Shown: positions 25,396 to 37,944 of the stretch, in pieces
Position numbering within the stretch: the stretch's first letter is position 1
Layout: every line of letters starts with the position of its first letter
NCBI GenBank assembly: GCA_051294375.1
Contig: CM119265.1
Location: forward strand, 18,046,484-18,110,483
Length of the DNA stretch: 64,000 bases
Reading direction: 5' to 3'
Source of the DNA: Paraspadella gotoi
Taxonomy: Eukaryota > Chaetognatha
Made by a program: the position numbers and the translations under genes
The notes under the pieces: model-generated
The model's database searches: none
Told to the model about the DNA's origin: nothing
The model's input: the letters and a program-made list of their open reading frames with translations, nothing else

Positions 25396-25404
25396 TTTTT
25401 AAGT
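24637..25404. other. insertion present only in the palindrome 2 right arm
   Basis: 768 bp, GC-rich, with no counterpart in the left arm; it lies between the two copies of the duplicate block and ends at a 25-N gap. It is either a real insertion or the end of an alternative contig joined at the gap. Confidence 0.75.
25094..25160 (+). CDS. candidate first exon, unrecognised
   Basis: The ATG at 25094 opens 22 codons (MRRPDDACVDSPRRRYLWYS...) that end one base before a strong donor, G|GTAAGA, at 25161. The sequence is GC-rich and non-repetitive. No acceptor or continuing exon could be assigned because palindrome sequence and a gap follow. Low confidence; the overlapping minus-strand open frame is the alternative. 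Confidence 0.2.
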
Positions 25405-25429
25405 NNNNNNNNNNNNNNNNNNNNNNNNN
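25405..25429. other. 25-N gap
   Basis: Exactly 25 N, between the insertion and the second copy of the duplicate block. Confidence 0.98.
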
Positions 25430-25430
25430 T

Positions 25431-25896
25431 ACGACTGAAACAATGAAAATATTGGAAAGAAAATAAAAAAAAGGGTTTGTTTGAGAAACGCGACTCAGTG
25501 GAATTTAATATCAAAGTGTTATCTTAAAAGCAAAGAAGTTAATTGGAGAAAAAGAAAAAGAAATGAAAAAAGGTAAAAAAATATATATATAAAACATCTA
25601 AACGAAAGGGTAACTCGAACATCTTAAGAGTCCGTCCACCTCCCCAGTCTCCACCTACGGCGCCGCTGCCGTGCCAGCGCCTGCTTCCGCGCGCCTGAGT
25701 TACGTTTCGCCTCTCGGGAACCGGAAGTCGGCGAAGATAGTGACGCCAAAAATAGACGCGCTTATACCACCGAAGCGGAAGCGGCGGCGCTGCGGCGGTT
25801 ACGGCTCTATCGCCTTATTGGCGGCATAAAAACGCTTTATTTGACGCGAATGGGGAGGATGACGCACAACCCGGGAAACGTTAGTCAAAATTTAGT
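25431..25896. repeat. direct duplicate block, copy 2
   Basis: Second copy of 24158-24636; continues smoothly into the rest of the right arm. Confidence 0.85.
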
Positions 25897-25901
25897 GAGA
25901 G

Positions 25902-25929
25902 AGAGAGATGAAGAAGAGAGAGAGAGAGC

Positions 25930-25962
<33 letters not shown>

Positions 25963-25964
25963 GC

Positions 25965-25995
<31 letters not shown>

Positions 25996-26002
25996 GAGAG
26001 AG

Positions 26003-26034
<32 letters not shown>

Positions 26035-26035
26035 A
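25902..26035. repeat. GA microsatellite, interrupted
   Basis: Partner of the CT tract at 21641-21778. Confidence 0.95.
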
Positions 26036-26903
26036 ATATCGTTATCGTTATCTTGTCCATTTTTTGACTCTTATTCAGCGTTCGTATCTCATTCATTACT
26101 TCAGCAGTCCCCTCTCACTGCCCTCCTAAGATTTCTCTTGGAAGTCGCCGATGTAGCGTCAAAGAAGACAAGAAAATAATAAATGATAAAAGAAAAAAAA
26201 AGCAAAAAAAAAAAGTTTTGTCCTGTACAAACGACGGCGCATTATTCATTGTCTTCCTGTCTTTCTCGATGCAACGAAGAATGGAAGATAAGTAATAAAT
26301 CATGAAAATTACTTAAAAAAAAAAAAGAAAAAAACTGGGAAGAAGCAGGGGAAAAATGATCATCTCTCCCTTCGGGGTAGGATACACTCTAAATCCTCGT
26401 AGGTTTAATATTTTTTAAAAAAATACATTGTCGAAAGAGTAATTGAAAAGGTGGGATGGACGCAAAATTCCGGTCGTAATGTTTCTTAATTTTTCCAATT
26501 TTTTTAATTTCTTTGTTTTCTTCACTCTTGATTTCGAATTACTGTTTTTTCTTCCTTTTAACTGACTAACAGTCAAAACGATTGACAGAAAGACAAACAA
26601 ACAAGAGTTCTGAATAAAATTTAAAAAAAACAACAAACAACTGCCTCTACAATTGCTACAAGGTTTATATCCCAATTGTTAAAATAAATGTCGCAAAATA
26701 CTGTAAATGTCGAGAGAATGGTACAAACAAAAAATTTTTTTTAACTAATATTGTTTTTTCAACTCGCATCATTTTTTTAACTCGCTCGCACGATTCCATC
26801 GAAACTATATATCCAGCTTCCTCACACACTTTCCTACCCATACAAAAAAATTTATTCCAATCCAACCATCCAATCACGAATAATTGAACTTTTTTTCTAA
26901 GGT

Positions 26904-26928
26904 GGGACGGACGGACGGACGGACGGAC
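26904..26928. repeat. (GGAC)n tetranucleotide, about 6 copies
   Basis: Perfect GGAC units. The left-arm partner (about 20742-20766) has a break (CCGCTCCG), a typical between-arm difference. Confidence 0.93.
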
Positions 26929-27290
26929 ATTTTTTTTTTCATAATTTATCATAATTCGATGTTCTGACATGATTTAAGTCAATGACCGACAAGATTGAGG
27001 GGGCGAACCGACGGACCGACAAAGTGGATTAAAGAGTCGGGATCTGCTGATAAGCGGAACCGACTAAAAACCATGGTGATCGTTGTTTCTGAATGCCCTG
27101 ATATTAATGAATTTATAAATTTTCAGGTTACTACATTGTATATGCGGTTCTTCGAAAGAAAAGTGTATTGTCAAAAGCGAGGCCAAGAGCTAAAACAAAT
27201 TGTCGAATTATATAGTTTTTGGAGATTACTGTTTTGTTTTTTAAGAATTTTAAATACTATTTTCAAAAAACATTGTTTCATTGGAGAAAA

Positions 27291-28856
27291 TAAAATTTAA
27301 GATCGGTAACGATAAGAAATTTCGAATTAGGATTTTTGCCAAATTTAAGAAACGTACGACGTTGTATTCGAGATGCCTTCTGCTCAACTGGTCCACCGGA
27401 AACCATCTTTTCTCATTTTTTCCCCTTGAAAAACAAAGAAAATTACGAGACCAACGATGAAAGCGACTAATCAAAGCGACTGACAGCGCTACCTGCGGGG
27501 ACGATGACCGCGACGCGCGACGAAGACCGCGACGCCGCCCGGGAAATAACGTCAACGACCGCTAGAGGCGTTGCGCCGGGATAATCGAAGACGAGGTCGA
27601 CGTTCGCCTCGATGAACAAAAATGCTAAATGACACTTTGTCTTTGACTTTTAATCCCTCAGACTGCGGGGCTCAGATGGAGAGGTTGAGTCAACATTGTT
27701 TGACTGAGACGAGACGGGAAAGAACACCCTCTTTGTTCTTTGGGAGGAGGAGGAAGAAGCAGACGAGGCCGGAGCCCGACAATGCCGACGATCTCCTTCA
27801 GGACGATGGAGGAATTTGGTGTCTCGTTTTTCATCGTCAAAAGCGAAGGGACTACAGCGCCTCTCTTGAGGAGTCCTTCAAAGAAAAAAAAAAAGAACAA
27901 AAGGTCGAAAGCGAAAGAGCGATGCGAAGGGGGAAAAAGTTTTCCTGGATGCTTCAAAAAGAATTAGGGACAAAATACGATGCCTAATTGCCTATTTTTA
28001 AAAGCCTTTTTTTTTTGTAATTTAAGAATAGTAATATCCTAAATTGACATTCTTTAAAGGAAATTGTGATGATCGCAAGAACCGATAGAAAACATAGTGA
28101 AGAGTGGAAGGTCAGTTCGGCTGATCAAGAAGTCATTAAAAATCTTAAATTTGGCTAAACGTTTAGATTCATTTCCGAAAAAAAAAGATTAGGGATGACA
28201 TCAACAAAAAAAGACACAAAAAAAAAGAAAAAATGGGGAAAAGGGGAAGACGGAGAGAGAGAGAGAGAAATGTTAAGAGAGCCGTCAAACTAAGCCGAGG
28301 AGGAAGAAACCACAAAGACATCAATAAGCTTCTTGGAGTCTCTAGGCGACGGAAACGACAACGACGATAATGACGACGATAATGACGACGATAACGACGA
28401 CGAGGCAAGAATCATGTCAAAGAAGACGAAGTTAACGCCGGGTTAGAAAAAAAAAGTTTAATACGTATAAAAGAGGTAGCAATTATTAGATTAAATAAGG
28501 AAAAACAATGAAAACAATGTATAGCAAAAGGAAAATGTAAACAAAGCCGAAACAATGTAAAGCCTTGAAAATGACAGAGATGCTCTGGCGGTTACGATGA
28601 CGACAAAGACGATTAAAAGGACAATGAAAAGGAGACTTGATAGTCGAACACGACGACAAAGAATTTTTCACAATTTGGCGACGTCAACTCCAAAAGCCAA
28701 AGTTGTAAAATTCCAAGTCTCAGTCGGGAAATGAGGAAGGATTGAGGGAGAGAGAGAGGATGAAGAAAAATAGAGATGGAGACAAAGAAATAAGAAAGGG
28801 AGAAGTTGAAGGGGAAAAGGGAAGCAAATAAAGAGAGAAAAAAAAATAAAATGAAG
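27291..28856. other. unique sequence right of palindrome 2, no firm gene
   Basis: Contains a CpG-rich patch (27480-27620) that could be a promoter, followed by a charged 121-codon plus-strand frame (27622-27987; ATG at 27622) with no recognisable domain and no clear splice signals. 28320-28410 is an imperfect GAC/GAT repeat. Confidence 0.45.

Positions 28857-28950
<94 letters not shown>
28857..28950. repeat. (GAAA)n microsatellite, about 23 copies
   Basis: Perfect GAAA/AAAG run. Confidence 0.98.
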
Positions 28951-29625
28951 GTGAAAAAAATAAATGAAAAAAAAGGGTCACAAAGTCTTTTTCTCTAATC
29001 CTAATTTCTCCTATTACCCTCCCCCCTCTCCTTGTCCCTTTTTCCACTCTCCCTCCCACATCTTTTAACTCCAGTCATGAGTGAAAAGAAGGCGTGAAGA
29101 TTCGATTCACCGAATTCGACGAATCGAATTATCGCTCGACCCACGTGACCCGAATCACAACCAGACTTTCTCGTGGAGGATATCGCTTGGATAATGTCGA
29201 GCGGTAGAAAAGTCCAGCGTTCCCGGTCGGTAATCGGGGTAGGGCTAAGCAAACTTGATTACTAAATCAAAGTAAGACAACGACAACGATTTAATCATAA
29301 TGATCACGAAAACGAGATAACGAAACGTCGGGTGAAGCGAAAGACCTCACAAAATGACGTCATGGCGTCGTGAAACAACCTTTAAATACTTAAAATTCAC
29401 CACCAGTAAAAACGGCGGAAAAACTGAGGTAAACTGGAATAAACAAAATAACAAAGGAATCCGACGAAAACGTCTTAGTCTAGTTTGCGTCTTCATTAAG
29501 AATTTCTGAAAGGAAACGAAACGTAACTTAAAAGCGAAATGATTTCGTGAGAGAGAGAGAGAGTGGTTTCGCGATGCGGTTATCGATTCCCTGGTTAACT
29601 TTGTCCTCGGGTCCAAATTAGAGGC
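28951..29625. other. unique sequence, no gene seen
   Basis: Mixed sequence; no supported coding structure. Confidence 0.5.

Positions 29626-30622
<997 letters not shown>

Positions 30623-30693
<71 letters not shown>
30623..30693. repeat. (CT)n microsatellite, about 35 copies
   Basis: Perfect CT run, followed by a long pyrimidine-rich tract (30780-30980). Confidence 0.97.
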
Positions 30694-30696
<3 letters not shown>

Positions 30697-32425
30697 CTCC
30701 CCTGGCAATTTTCAACGTCGACGCCCAAGATCGATGCTCAATTTACATTTTTCAGCATTATCTTTATTAGGTTTTTGTACCATTATTTATTTTTTATCTT
30801 TCGCCTGGTTGGCTTTCCTTTTTTTTCCTCTTTCCTTTTTTCTTCTTTTGTTTTATCATTCTCTCTTCTCTCTCTTCCCTCATTCCTTCTTCCTCCTTTC
30901 TTCTTTGCCTCCTTTCTTCTACTCCCTTTCCTTTTTTTTCTTTCCTTTTATCTTTCCTTCTTTCTTTATTTCCGAATCCTTCCTTCCCAAATTTATTAGA
31001 AGATGGCGCTTCGTCGTAGATGGTTGTGAAGATTAGGTTTTTCGTATCGAGGTGGTTCTTGCTCATTGCTCGATTCACCACCATCTGGGGCGAGACGGGG
31101 AGAGACGGGGCGAGACGAAGCACTGGCTAACGTTAACATGGAAATTTAGTCACATCTTTCTACAATCTACATCTAGTTCATATTCAGCCATTTTAATATT
31201 CTTTTCATGCGATTAAATACAGTAATTTTATTTCCATGTCAAGTTTCTTGTTACTACTTTTGTACACTCAGTTATCAGCAGCATGCAATCACCCTTTACC
31301 GGTTAGCAAGTAGGTTCAGCCATGTGATGCCACCTTGTATGTATGTATTATACACGACACCCAACCATAAACGACGCCCCCTCGTAAAAATACGTCACGG
31401 AAGGACCTTGCTCCGGAGAAAGCGAAGCCGCAAGGATTTCCCCTAACTAACGCTAGAAGAATGACACCGCGCCCATAAGCGACGCCGGCCCCCAAAGCGC
31501 CTGTCCTAAAGCAGCGCCGGTGGTAAAGCGGCGCCGGCCGTGGAACGCCGTCGGGGGAAAACCTCGCAGGAAAGAATCGGTTCACAACCGAAGACCCAAC
31601 AAATTTATCTTCGAAGGAGAAAAAAAAATATCGTTTTAAGGTCACGTGACTTTACGTCAAAATTTTCGTGATTTATACAATTTTAAAGGAGGAGACAGAG
31701 AGGGAAAAGGGAAAGAGAGAGAAAGGGAGTGAAAATAGAAGTCGTGAAATAGGAAAAGGAGACCGGCCAGAAAGACAGAAAAAGAAAACAGAGATAGTAA
31801 AAGTGGAAAGAGAATAGGGAGAGAAGGAAAGTTTATGGGGTAAACGTGGGGAAGAAAGATTTGCCAGAGAGAAAGTGATGCGGGGATGAGAGGACACAAT
31901 GGAAGAAATTGCGAGGGTAAAGAAAAAGGTAAAGAGTTGGAGGAGATGGAGAGAAATTCCAAGGAAAAAAGAAGGAAAGTGAAGAATTTATTCATAATAT
32001 TTTTTTAGCCTATGAACTATTAATTTTACACCTTAACTTGCGAAGATAAAAAAAAGTTACAAGTCACTTTCAGCGAGGCGAGGTGAAAAAGTCGGAACTT
32101 TGTTTAAATGTAAAATTATCTAATTTTTGCCTTCATTTGTATGCCATGTTGGGTAACGTTTCGACTTAAACAATAATTTAAAACCGGATTTTCGAAGACA
32201 CCATTTATGAAAAAAATATATGTTAAAATGAAAAACTTACCTGTTTTAATCCAGACAGAAGTTCAAAAGAAAAAGAAAAGGAATAACGAGAACATTTAAC
32301 TTTTAGTCGTGAATTAATAAGAAAAACCTGCGAAAGTAAAGGATATTAAGTTTTAATTTAACTAGCTTTTTATCCATCTTCCATTGACATCTCTCATCTC
32401 TCATCTGCCTCTCCGCATCTCCAGT
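30694..32425. other. unique sequence, no firm gene
   Basis: Pyrimidine-rich tract, then a GC-rich patch (31350-31600) with open frames on both strands but no splice-consistent structure, then AT-rich DNA (31980-32400). Confidence 0.5.
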
Positions 32426-32616
32426 TTTTAAGATTGCCACGATTCGGCCTACATCAACGCCACCCCCACCTTTACCGCTCCAAGCTGGGGACGACTGGGG
32501 GCGTCGCTAAATATCTTCCCGGGTCCCAAGTTCCCGCCTCACAACTTAGAGACGTTTCTTCTATCCCTAGGGGGGGCGTATCTGTCTTTGAATCACCTCT
32601 GCCTCGTGAGAAATGA
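32426..32616 (+). CDS. candidate exon after a strong acceptor, unrecognised
   Basis: A classic polypyrimidine tract (about 32387-32424) ends in CTCCAG and is followed by GC-richer sequence that is open in more than one phase. One frame runs to a TGA at 32614-32616; another is open to 32854. No domain was recognised and the frame cannot be decided from sequence alone. Upstream exons were not found. Confidence 0.25.
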
Positions 32617-32854
32617 GAGGAGAGTCACTTCGGCCCAACAGGGAAGCCAACGCACTTGCTGTCAAATACGTATTACCCTTCACTCCTGCTCGTTTTTAGT
32701 TGCGCCGTTTAAGTTTCAAGACGGTTCATCGCCGATGGCATCGATGGCACGTGACAACGTAGAAACACGGTCAAGCGACCAAAAAGTAAATGCCGCATAT
32801 TTGTTTAATATTTGTTTGTTTCCCTTAATACTTAGGAGAAGTAATAAACCCTAA

Positions 32855-35300
32855 GCTGCTCCTTGTTCATATGTTTCATAGTTATGTAGTCAAGTGATCA
32901 TCCAAAAATGTGTGCTCATCTGATAGTCACTGCGGCGCAACCGTTGGTTTGCGAGAATCTCTTGAGCAACATCTCACATCCCTTTTTGTCTCCTTCACAC
33001 TCCCGCCCCTACTCAATCTGGAACCTCGAGACGGGGAATAAATGAGTCAATCGACTCGCCTCCTTCCACTTTAGAGAAGGTGGGCGCGGTTGTGGCCCGA
33101 TGGCCCCGATATCTCGATCGATAGAAGAAATCGTTTCGTGCTCAATGCTTAAAATCTCGTTTACATATTGTGATTCGTAAATAACGAGCTCAGTTGATTT
33201 GAACAACTGTAGTTTCGTGAGAGTAAAAAACTCATCAACTAAATAATTTTTATGTTCCTACTCTCAGCATCAGAGTAAGCAGCTCCAGGGTAGGAGCGAT
33301 ATATATTTTGATATGGGAACTGGGAACAGAAAGAAATGTTTAGGAATGTTATATATCAGTTTAGAAAAAGAAGGCGCCAAAGAATTCGATCGAAATCTCT
33401 CCCTTTTTATTTTTTCATTAGTGCAATTTTTCTTGCTCAATACTCATCGTTTAATCGTTTAATCTTCTTATTGTCTTAATTGTCAAATTGTCTCTTTTAT
33501 TTCAGAAAAAAAAAAAAAGATATTTTTTCGTGGAATTATTTTAGAATTTATGATTAAACTACGATAAATTCTTGTATAAATTGTCATAACTCATAAGCTG
33601 TGTAAAAATAGTTTTTACAATTTATTTATTTATTTATAAAATAGTTATTTATTTGTAAAAATAGTTTTTACAATTTATTTATTTATTTATTTATTTTTTC
33701 GTGGAATTATTTTAGAATTTATGATTAAACTACGATAAATTCTTGTATAAATTGTCATAACTCATAAGCTGTGTAAAAATAGTTTTTACAATTTGGTGCT
33801 GCGATTTCGACTGATACCGTAAAAGAATATATATATTACATTGTTGTATATATGTCTTATGTGATCATCATAATTCATGACTTATGACGACATATGTACG
33901 TAAAATTACGTCACATAAAAATATTTCTCTCTCGTTTTTTTCTGGTTTAATAGTACTAGCTTCATTGCTGATAACAACAGATTAAACTTAATTGTATGTA
34001 ATTTGTCGTTTATTGTTTATACAAATCGACGACGTAAACTCGCTGTAAATCTTAAACCCACTTCGTTCTCCCACCAACCCTTCTCCTTCGCCTCATCTTC
34101 AGGTTCTCCCCCGAGAGAACGTCCCGCAAAGTGACGCGCCTTTTGTCCTCCTTACCTCCATCCCTCGAGAGCACGGGGTGGGATGGGAGAATGAGAGGGT
34201 GAGTGCGTGGGTGAGTTAAGCTTTTTCTTCTCTTCGGGTCCGTAAATCTCCTTGTTTTGACGCGGCTCGATTTATGAGGTGGAGGGACATCGGCGACTCC
34301 GGAAGAAGCCGGGAAAAAAAGGCCGGAAATTCGTGAGAGAAACGCTGGAAAAGGAAACCTGCCGGGAGAGAGAGAGAGAGAGAGAGAGAGAGCTACCTCC
34401 GAGCAAAGAACGCTAGCAACAGGGCGTCTTTTTGCTTGGGGTTTGGCAGGGTTCTTTTGATAAGGACCATCAAGGCTGGATAAGTGGGTTAATCAGACCA
34501 GCGAAGGATGGGTAAGGCGTTGTGGACCTAAATTGCGGTATGAGACGACCAACCACCTCGCGTCTTACCAAAAGTTTAAAAGGAAAGGGTCACCGTGGAA
34601 AGGGTAAGGCTGAGGCCGAGGGAAATCGATTAATTTCCCGCCAAAAGACAAGTGGAACGTAAAAAAGTAAAAGGGATAAGAGAAGCGGTTAGAAGGGAAC
34701 GTATAAACCAAAAAGAGCACGGTAACAACGGATAGAAAAATATGAAATAGAGAAATGAGAGACCTCAGTCCTAAAAAATAAGTTTAAAGATATTTATAAA
34801 CCGATTGACAAAAGATTGAAGGAATTGTTAAATGTTCTATCAAAAAAACATTTTTTTAAAAAAACCCTTGAGAAACATTGATTCACGAGAAAAAATATAT
34901 TTATTGTACTCCCAATTTTGTAAGAAATATTTCAAACTAGTTGCGTAAACACTTTCATTTTGTTTTTCTTTTTGGTTGTTTTTGTTTGTAATTGTGATGC
35001 AAAGTTTATCCAAGCAATTGGCAGATCTTCAAACATTTACTAATTCCACACAAACAGTGTGCCATAAATTTAGTAGAAAAAGACGTTCCAAAGAAATACA
35101 TATCACGTCGTATCCGATATCGATTTCGCAACTAAAGAAAAGAAATTCCAGGTAAAAAGTTTTATTATTATTTTATCTCACCTATGATGATCGGAACTCG
35201 GCGTCGATGCATCATCGCATCGCCGTAATCGCATTTTCGAATCGAAAATCTGATTTATATCGAAGAAGCGAAGTTTGGAGGTCAAATTCGACGTGAAATA
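32855..35300. other. unique sequence with a local direct repeat, no gene seen
   Basis: AT-rich with scattered GC-richer patches (34060-34200, 34270-34430). Apart from the direct repeat at 33521-33794 and a short GA run at 34365-34392, nothing was recognised. Confidence 0.5.
33521..33794. repeat. 103-bp direct duplication
   Basis: 33521-33623 is repeated, apparently without change, at 33692-33794 (offset 171 bp). The spacer is TTTA/ATTT-rich (33624-33691). The perfect identity suggests a very recent tandem duplication or an assembly error. Confidence 0.9.
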
Positions 35301-35378
35301 TTTGGAATTCATGAAACTATTGGTCGATTGTGACTTTCAATAATTTAAAAGTTATCACCTCGTTTTAAACGTCCGAGT

Positions 35379-35810
35379 TTGTTGCAACCGAGACGCGAAG
35401 AAAAACAGAAACGCTTAATCACCGAATTTCCGCTCGATTCGTCGCTACGAAAAAAAAAGCGCCGGCTTCTCGAAACGTTGGGCGTTTTTCCGTCGTCTCG
35501 GCGTCACGGGCGTCGTTCGTGGTCGCCATGGAGACGCGCGTTATTTTTCGGACGACGGGGTCCCGCTCTCTCTGCCCATCGGAGAATGACGTTATCCTTC
35601 GTTCGGCCTTCGAAGACGACGGCGCCGGCGTCGGCTTCGTCTAGGACGGGCGACGGTTTCAAGGCGGAGAGGCCACTCCCTTTTGTCCCATTTTCGGACC
35701 GTCACACCCACCGTCGCGTCTTCGTTACGGGGCGGTCGTCGTCGGGGTCTTCGTCATCGTCATCGATGGAAATGGATAAAAGAAGAAGAATTTCAAGGAC
35801 TGAGAAGTGA
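35379..35810 (+). CDS. GC-rich open frame, doubtful
   Basis: A 143-codon frame rich in Arg/Ser/Lys with a serine run near its end; the first codon is TTG, not ATG. It overlaps an X-box-like motif at 35522-35535. No domain. It is more likely a CpG-rich promoter or 5' region than a protein. Confidence 0.12.
   Translation: MLQPRREEKQKRLITEFPLDSSLRKKKRRLLETLGVFPSSRRHGRRSWSPWRRALFFGRRGPALSAHRRMTLSFVRPSKTTAPASASSRTGDGFKAERPLPFVPFSDRHTHRRVFVTGRSSSGSSSSSSMEMDKRRRISRTEK
35522..35535. promoter_or_regulatory. RFX X-box-like site
   Basis: GTCGCCATGGAGAC matches the imperfect-palindrome X-box (consensus close to GTTGCCATGGAAAC) at 12 of 14 positions, in a CpG-rich patch. In animals RFX factors use such sites at ciliary and other genes. 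No adjacent gene was identified, so this is a candidate only. Confidence 0.4.
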
Positions 35811-35856
35811 GAAGGGTTAATACTGGAAATACCTTGGCATGAATTTTTATCGGTGA

Positions 35857-35886
35857 CAACGACGACGACGACGACGACGACGACGA
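35857..35886. repeat. (GAC)n trinucleotide, 10 copies
   Basis: Near-perfect GAC run. Confidence 0.96.
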
Positions 35887-36012
35887 AAAAACTCGGACGT
35901 CCGAGGTAGAACACGACGACGTTGCGGAAACTCGGTTTACGATGTTTTTTTTTTGTTCGAAATCGCCGATACAAGAGAGGCGCGCCCAGAAACGCTGGCC
36001 GCGTCGGATAAT

Positions 36013-36159
36013 ATGAATCCAGAACCGTCAGGGGAAACGGAGCGGCATCGGGCGGATCTCTCCCGGCGCCGGATGACGTATTTAGGGTTACGAGTTATGG
36101 CGGCGGTGGCGGTGGCGGCGGTGGCGTATACTATAGAGGAGGTTATTGAAAAAGAGTAG
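36013..36159 (+). CDS. candidate single-pass membrane microprotein
   Basis: The ATG at 36013 opens 48 codons: a polar N-terminal part (residues 1-20, ending SRRR), a hydrophobic stretch from about residue 22 to 40 (YLGLRVMAAVAVAAVAYTI) and an acidic tail (EEVIEKE), then TAG. This is the layout of a small single-pass membrane protein with positive residues before the segment. Caution: the Ala/Val core is encoded by a GGCGGT-type simple repeat, and the opposite strand is open too (35937-36299). No family recognised. Confidence 0.25.
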   Translation: MNPEPSGETERHRADLSRRRMTYLGLRVMAAVAVAAVAYTIEEVIEKE

Positions 36160-36299
36160 CGTGATGGAGGCGAGAGTGGTAAAAGGGTAGTGGGGTGACG
36201 ACGGAAGTCGACTTGTGAAGGAAACGCGACCCAAATGGAGTTGAGTTGATTCTGTTTATGTCTCGTCCGTCGAAGAAGAAAAACACATTTAATACACAA

Positions 36300-36900
36300 A
36301 TTGAAGTCCTAATCCTACGAAATTTTAGGGAAAGAATTTTAGGTGAAGGTTAGTATAAAAAAAGCGTATATTATGAAATACAACAACGACAAAGTTACCC
36401 CGAGCAGATCCCGGAAGAGAGAAAATGAGAACAGTTTTCAATATAATACGTGACAAAAGCAAAAATTGATTTTTTTTAATTTTAGAGGTGGAATACAGGG
36501 TCGACGAAGAAAAGAAGTTATATGCTCTTAATTTTATCTTATTGATGTGATTAAATGATTGATAGCTTTATTTGCTACAGCGAAAAAGAATCGACATTCA
36601 CAGCTAAATTTTCGCCTCTGGATTGAATAAAAAGAATAATTTACGAACGCCCTAGTTTAAATATTGCGAATGAAGCGAAAAAAGGCAGCCCGTAAAACGA
36701 GAACGGACGAATATGAAAAAAAGGGGAAAAATGGACAAAAAATAAAATCCGAGGATGAAAGAATCAAATGGATAAAAAGTCGTCATCGACGCAACTAAAA
36801 AGACTTCGTCTCTCAAAAAGTCGATGGAAGCAAAAAAAAAAAAGGAAGAGAAGAAGACAAAAAACACAAATAACTGTCATTATTATCTCTCTTCCCAGCG
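36300..36900. other. unique sequence, no gene seen
   Basis: AT-rich to purine-rich; no supported coding structure. Confidence 0.5.
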
Positions 36901-36902
36901 TG

Positions 36903-36923
36903 TTAGAGAGAGAGGAGAGAGAG

Positions 36924-36996
<73 letters not shown>

Positions 36997-36997
36997 C
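36903..36997. repeat. GA microsatellite, interrupted
   Basis: GA run with GGA interruptions. Confidence 0.95.
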
Positions 36998-37700
36998 GAG
37001 CCTTTGAAACGGGAACATCTTCGAATCGATAAACTCCAGGGTCTCCGTTGCCACCCTTCCACTAGCCCCAACCGAAGGAAACCTTTGCCTACTTAATTCA
37101 CCCACTTCCTTCTCACCTTCACCACCACCATTACCCACCTTAACTTTTCCGCTACACCGCTCCCTTTCGCCCACCTCCCGAAAAGTCGAGAGAAAGGATT
37201 TTGACGGTTGCGCCAGAGATTTCTTCTTCTTTATCTTTGGAAAAGCGAGAATAATCTGCCCAGTGCCCACTCCAAGCGATTCGATTTCGAGCGCGGAGGA
37301 ATACGTAGTAGGTATTGAACGAGTAAAACGGAACTACTTTTTTCCCCTTCTTTTAATCAATTCTATCACAAAATTACGGATTTGTAAATATTTTCAACTG
37401 TTTTATGTCTTCATCATCCGTTTCAAAAACTTTAAAATACACTCCCAAACTCTTCCAGATGAACTCTTTGCTTTAATTATATTAAATTACAAAATTAAAA
37501 AAAATTGCGGGTGCAAAAACAAAAGAAATTAAGCGATGGGTTATTAAGAGGAATTCTTTAATTTTCCAAGCTGAATGGACAAAAACCAAGTGCGGCGGGC
37601 TAATTAAATTGGATTTTTAAGAATTAGAATCTTTGATGTTGCAAGATAAAGAATAAACATTTTTATGAAGAAACAAATACCAATGAACAGCGGAGGGAGA

Positions 37701-37706
37701 TGGAGA

Positions 37707-37797
<91 letters not shown>

Positions 37798-37800
37798 GTA
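37701..37800. repeat. GA microsatellite, interrupted
   Basis: GA run of about 100 bp. Confidence 0.95.
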
Positions 37801-37944
37801 GAGAGGCTCTTAATTCGAAACCAACAAGGATTCATTTTACTAACAGTATTTTTTGTTTTTCATTCATATTTTTCTCCTTCCCATTCTTAAAGAATTATTC
37901 GTTCTTAATTTTTCGTTTCGATCCAGAATAAAGAAGTTAACTGC

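Larger units (their letters stand above)
23243..27290 (-). repeat. right arm of inverted repeat 2
   Basis: Reverse complement of 20383-23217, lengthened to about 4.05 kb by a second copy of one block (24158-24636 repeated at 25431-25896) and by a 768 bp insertion with a 25-N gap between those copies. The copy at 25431-25896 matches the left arm better than the copy at 24158-24636, whose distal end (about 24520-24636) carries extra differences. Confidence 0.92.

Noticed and set aside
31316-31645. GC-rich 109-codon minus-strand frame
   Set aside because: No recognisable motif, no splice signals, and overlapping open frames on the other strand; GC-rich DNA alone explains it.
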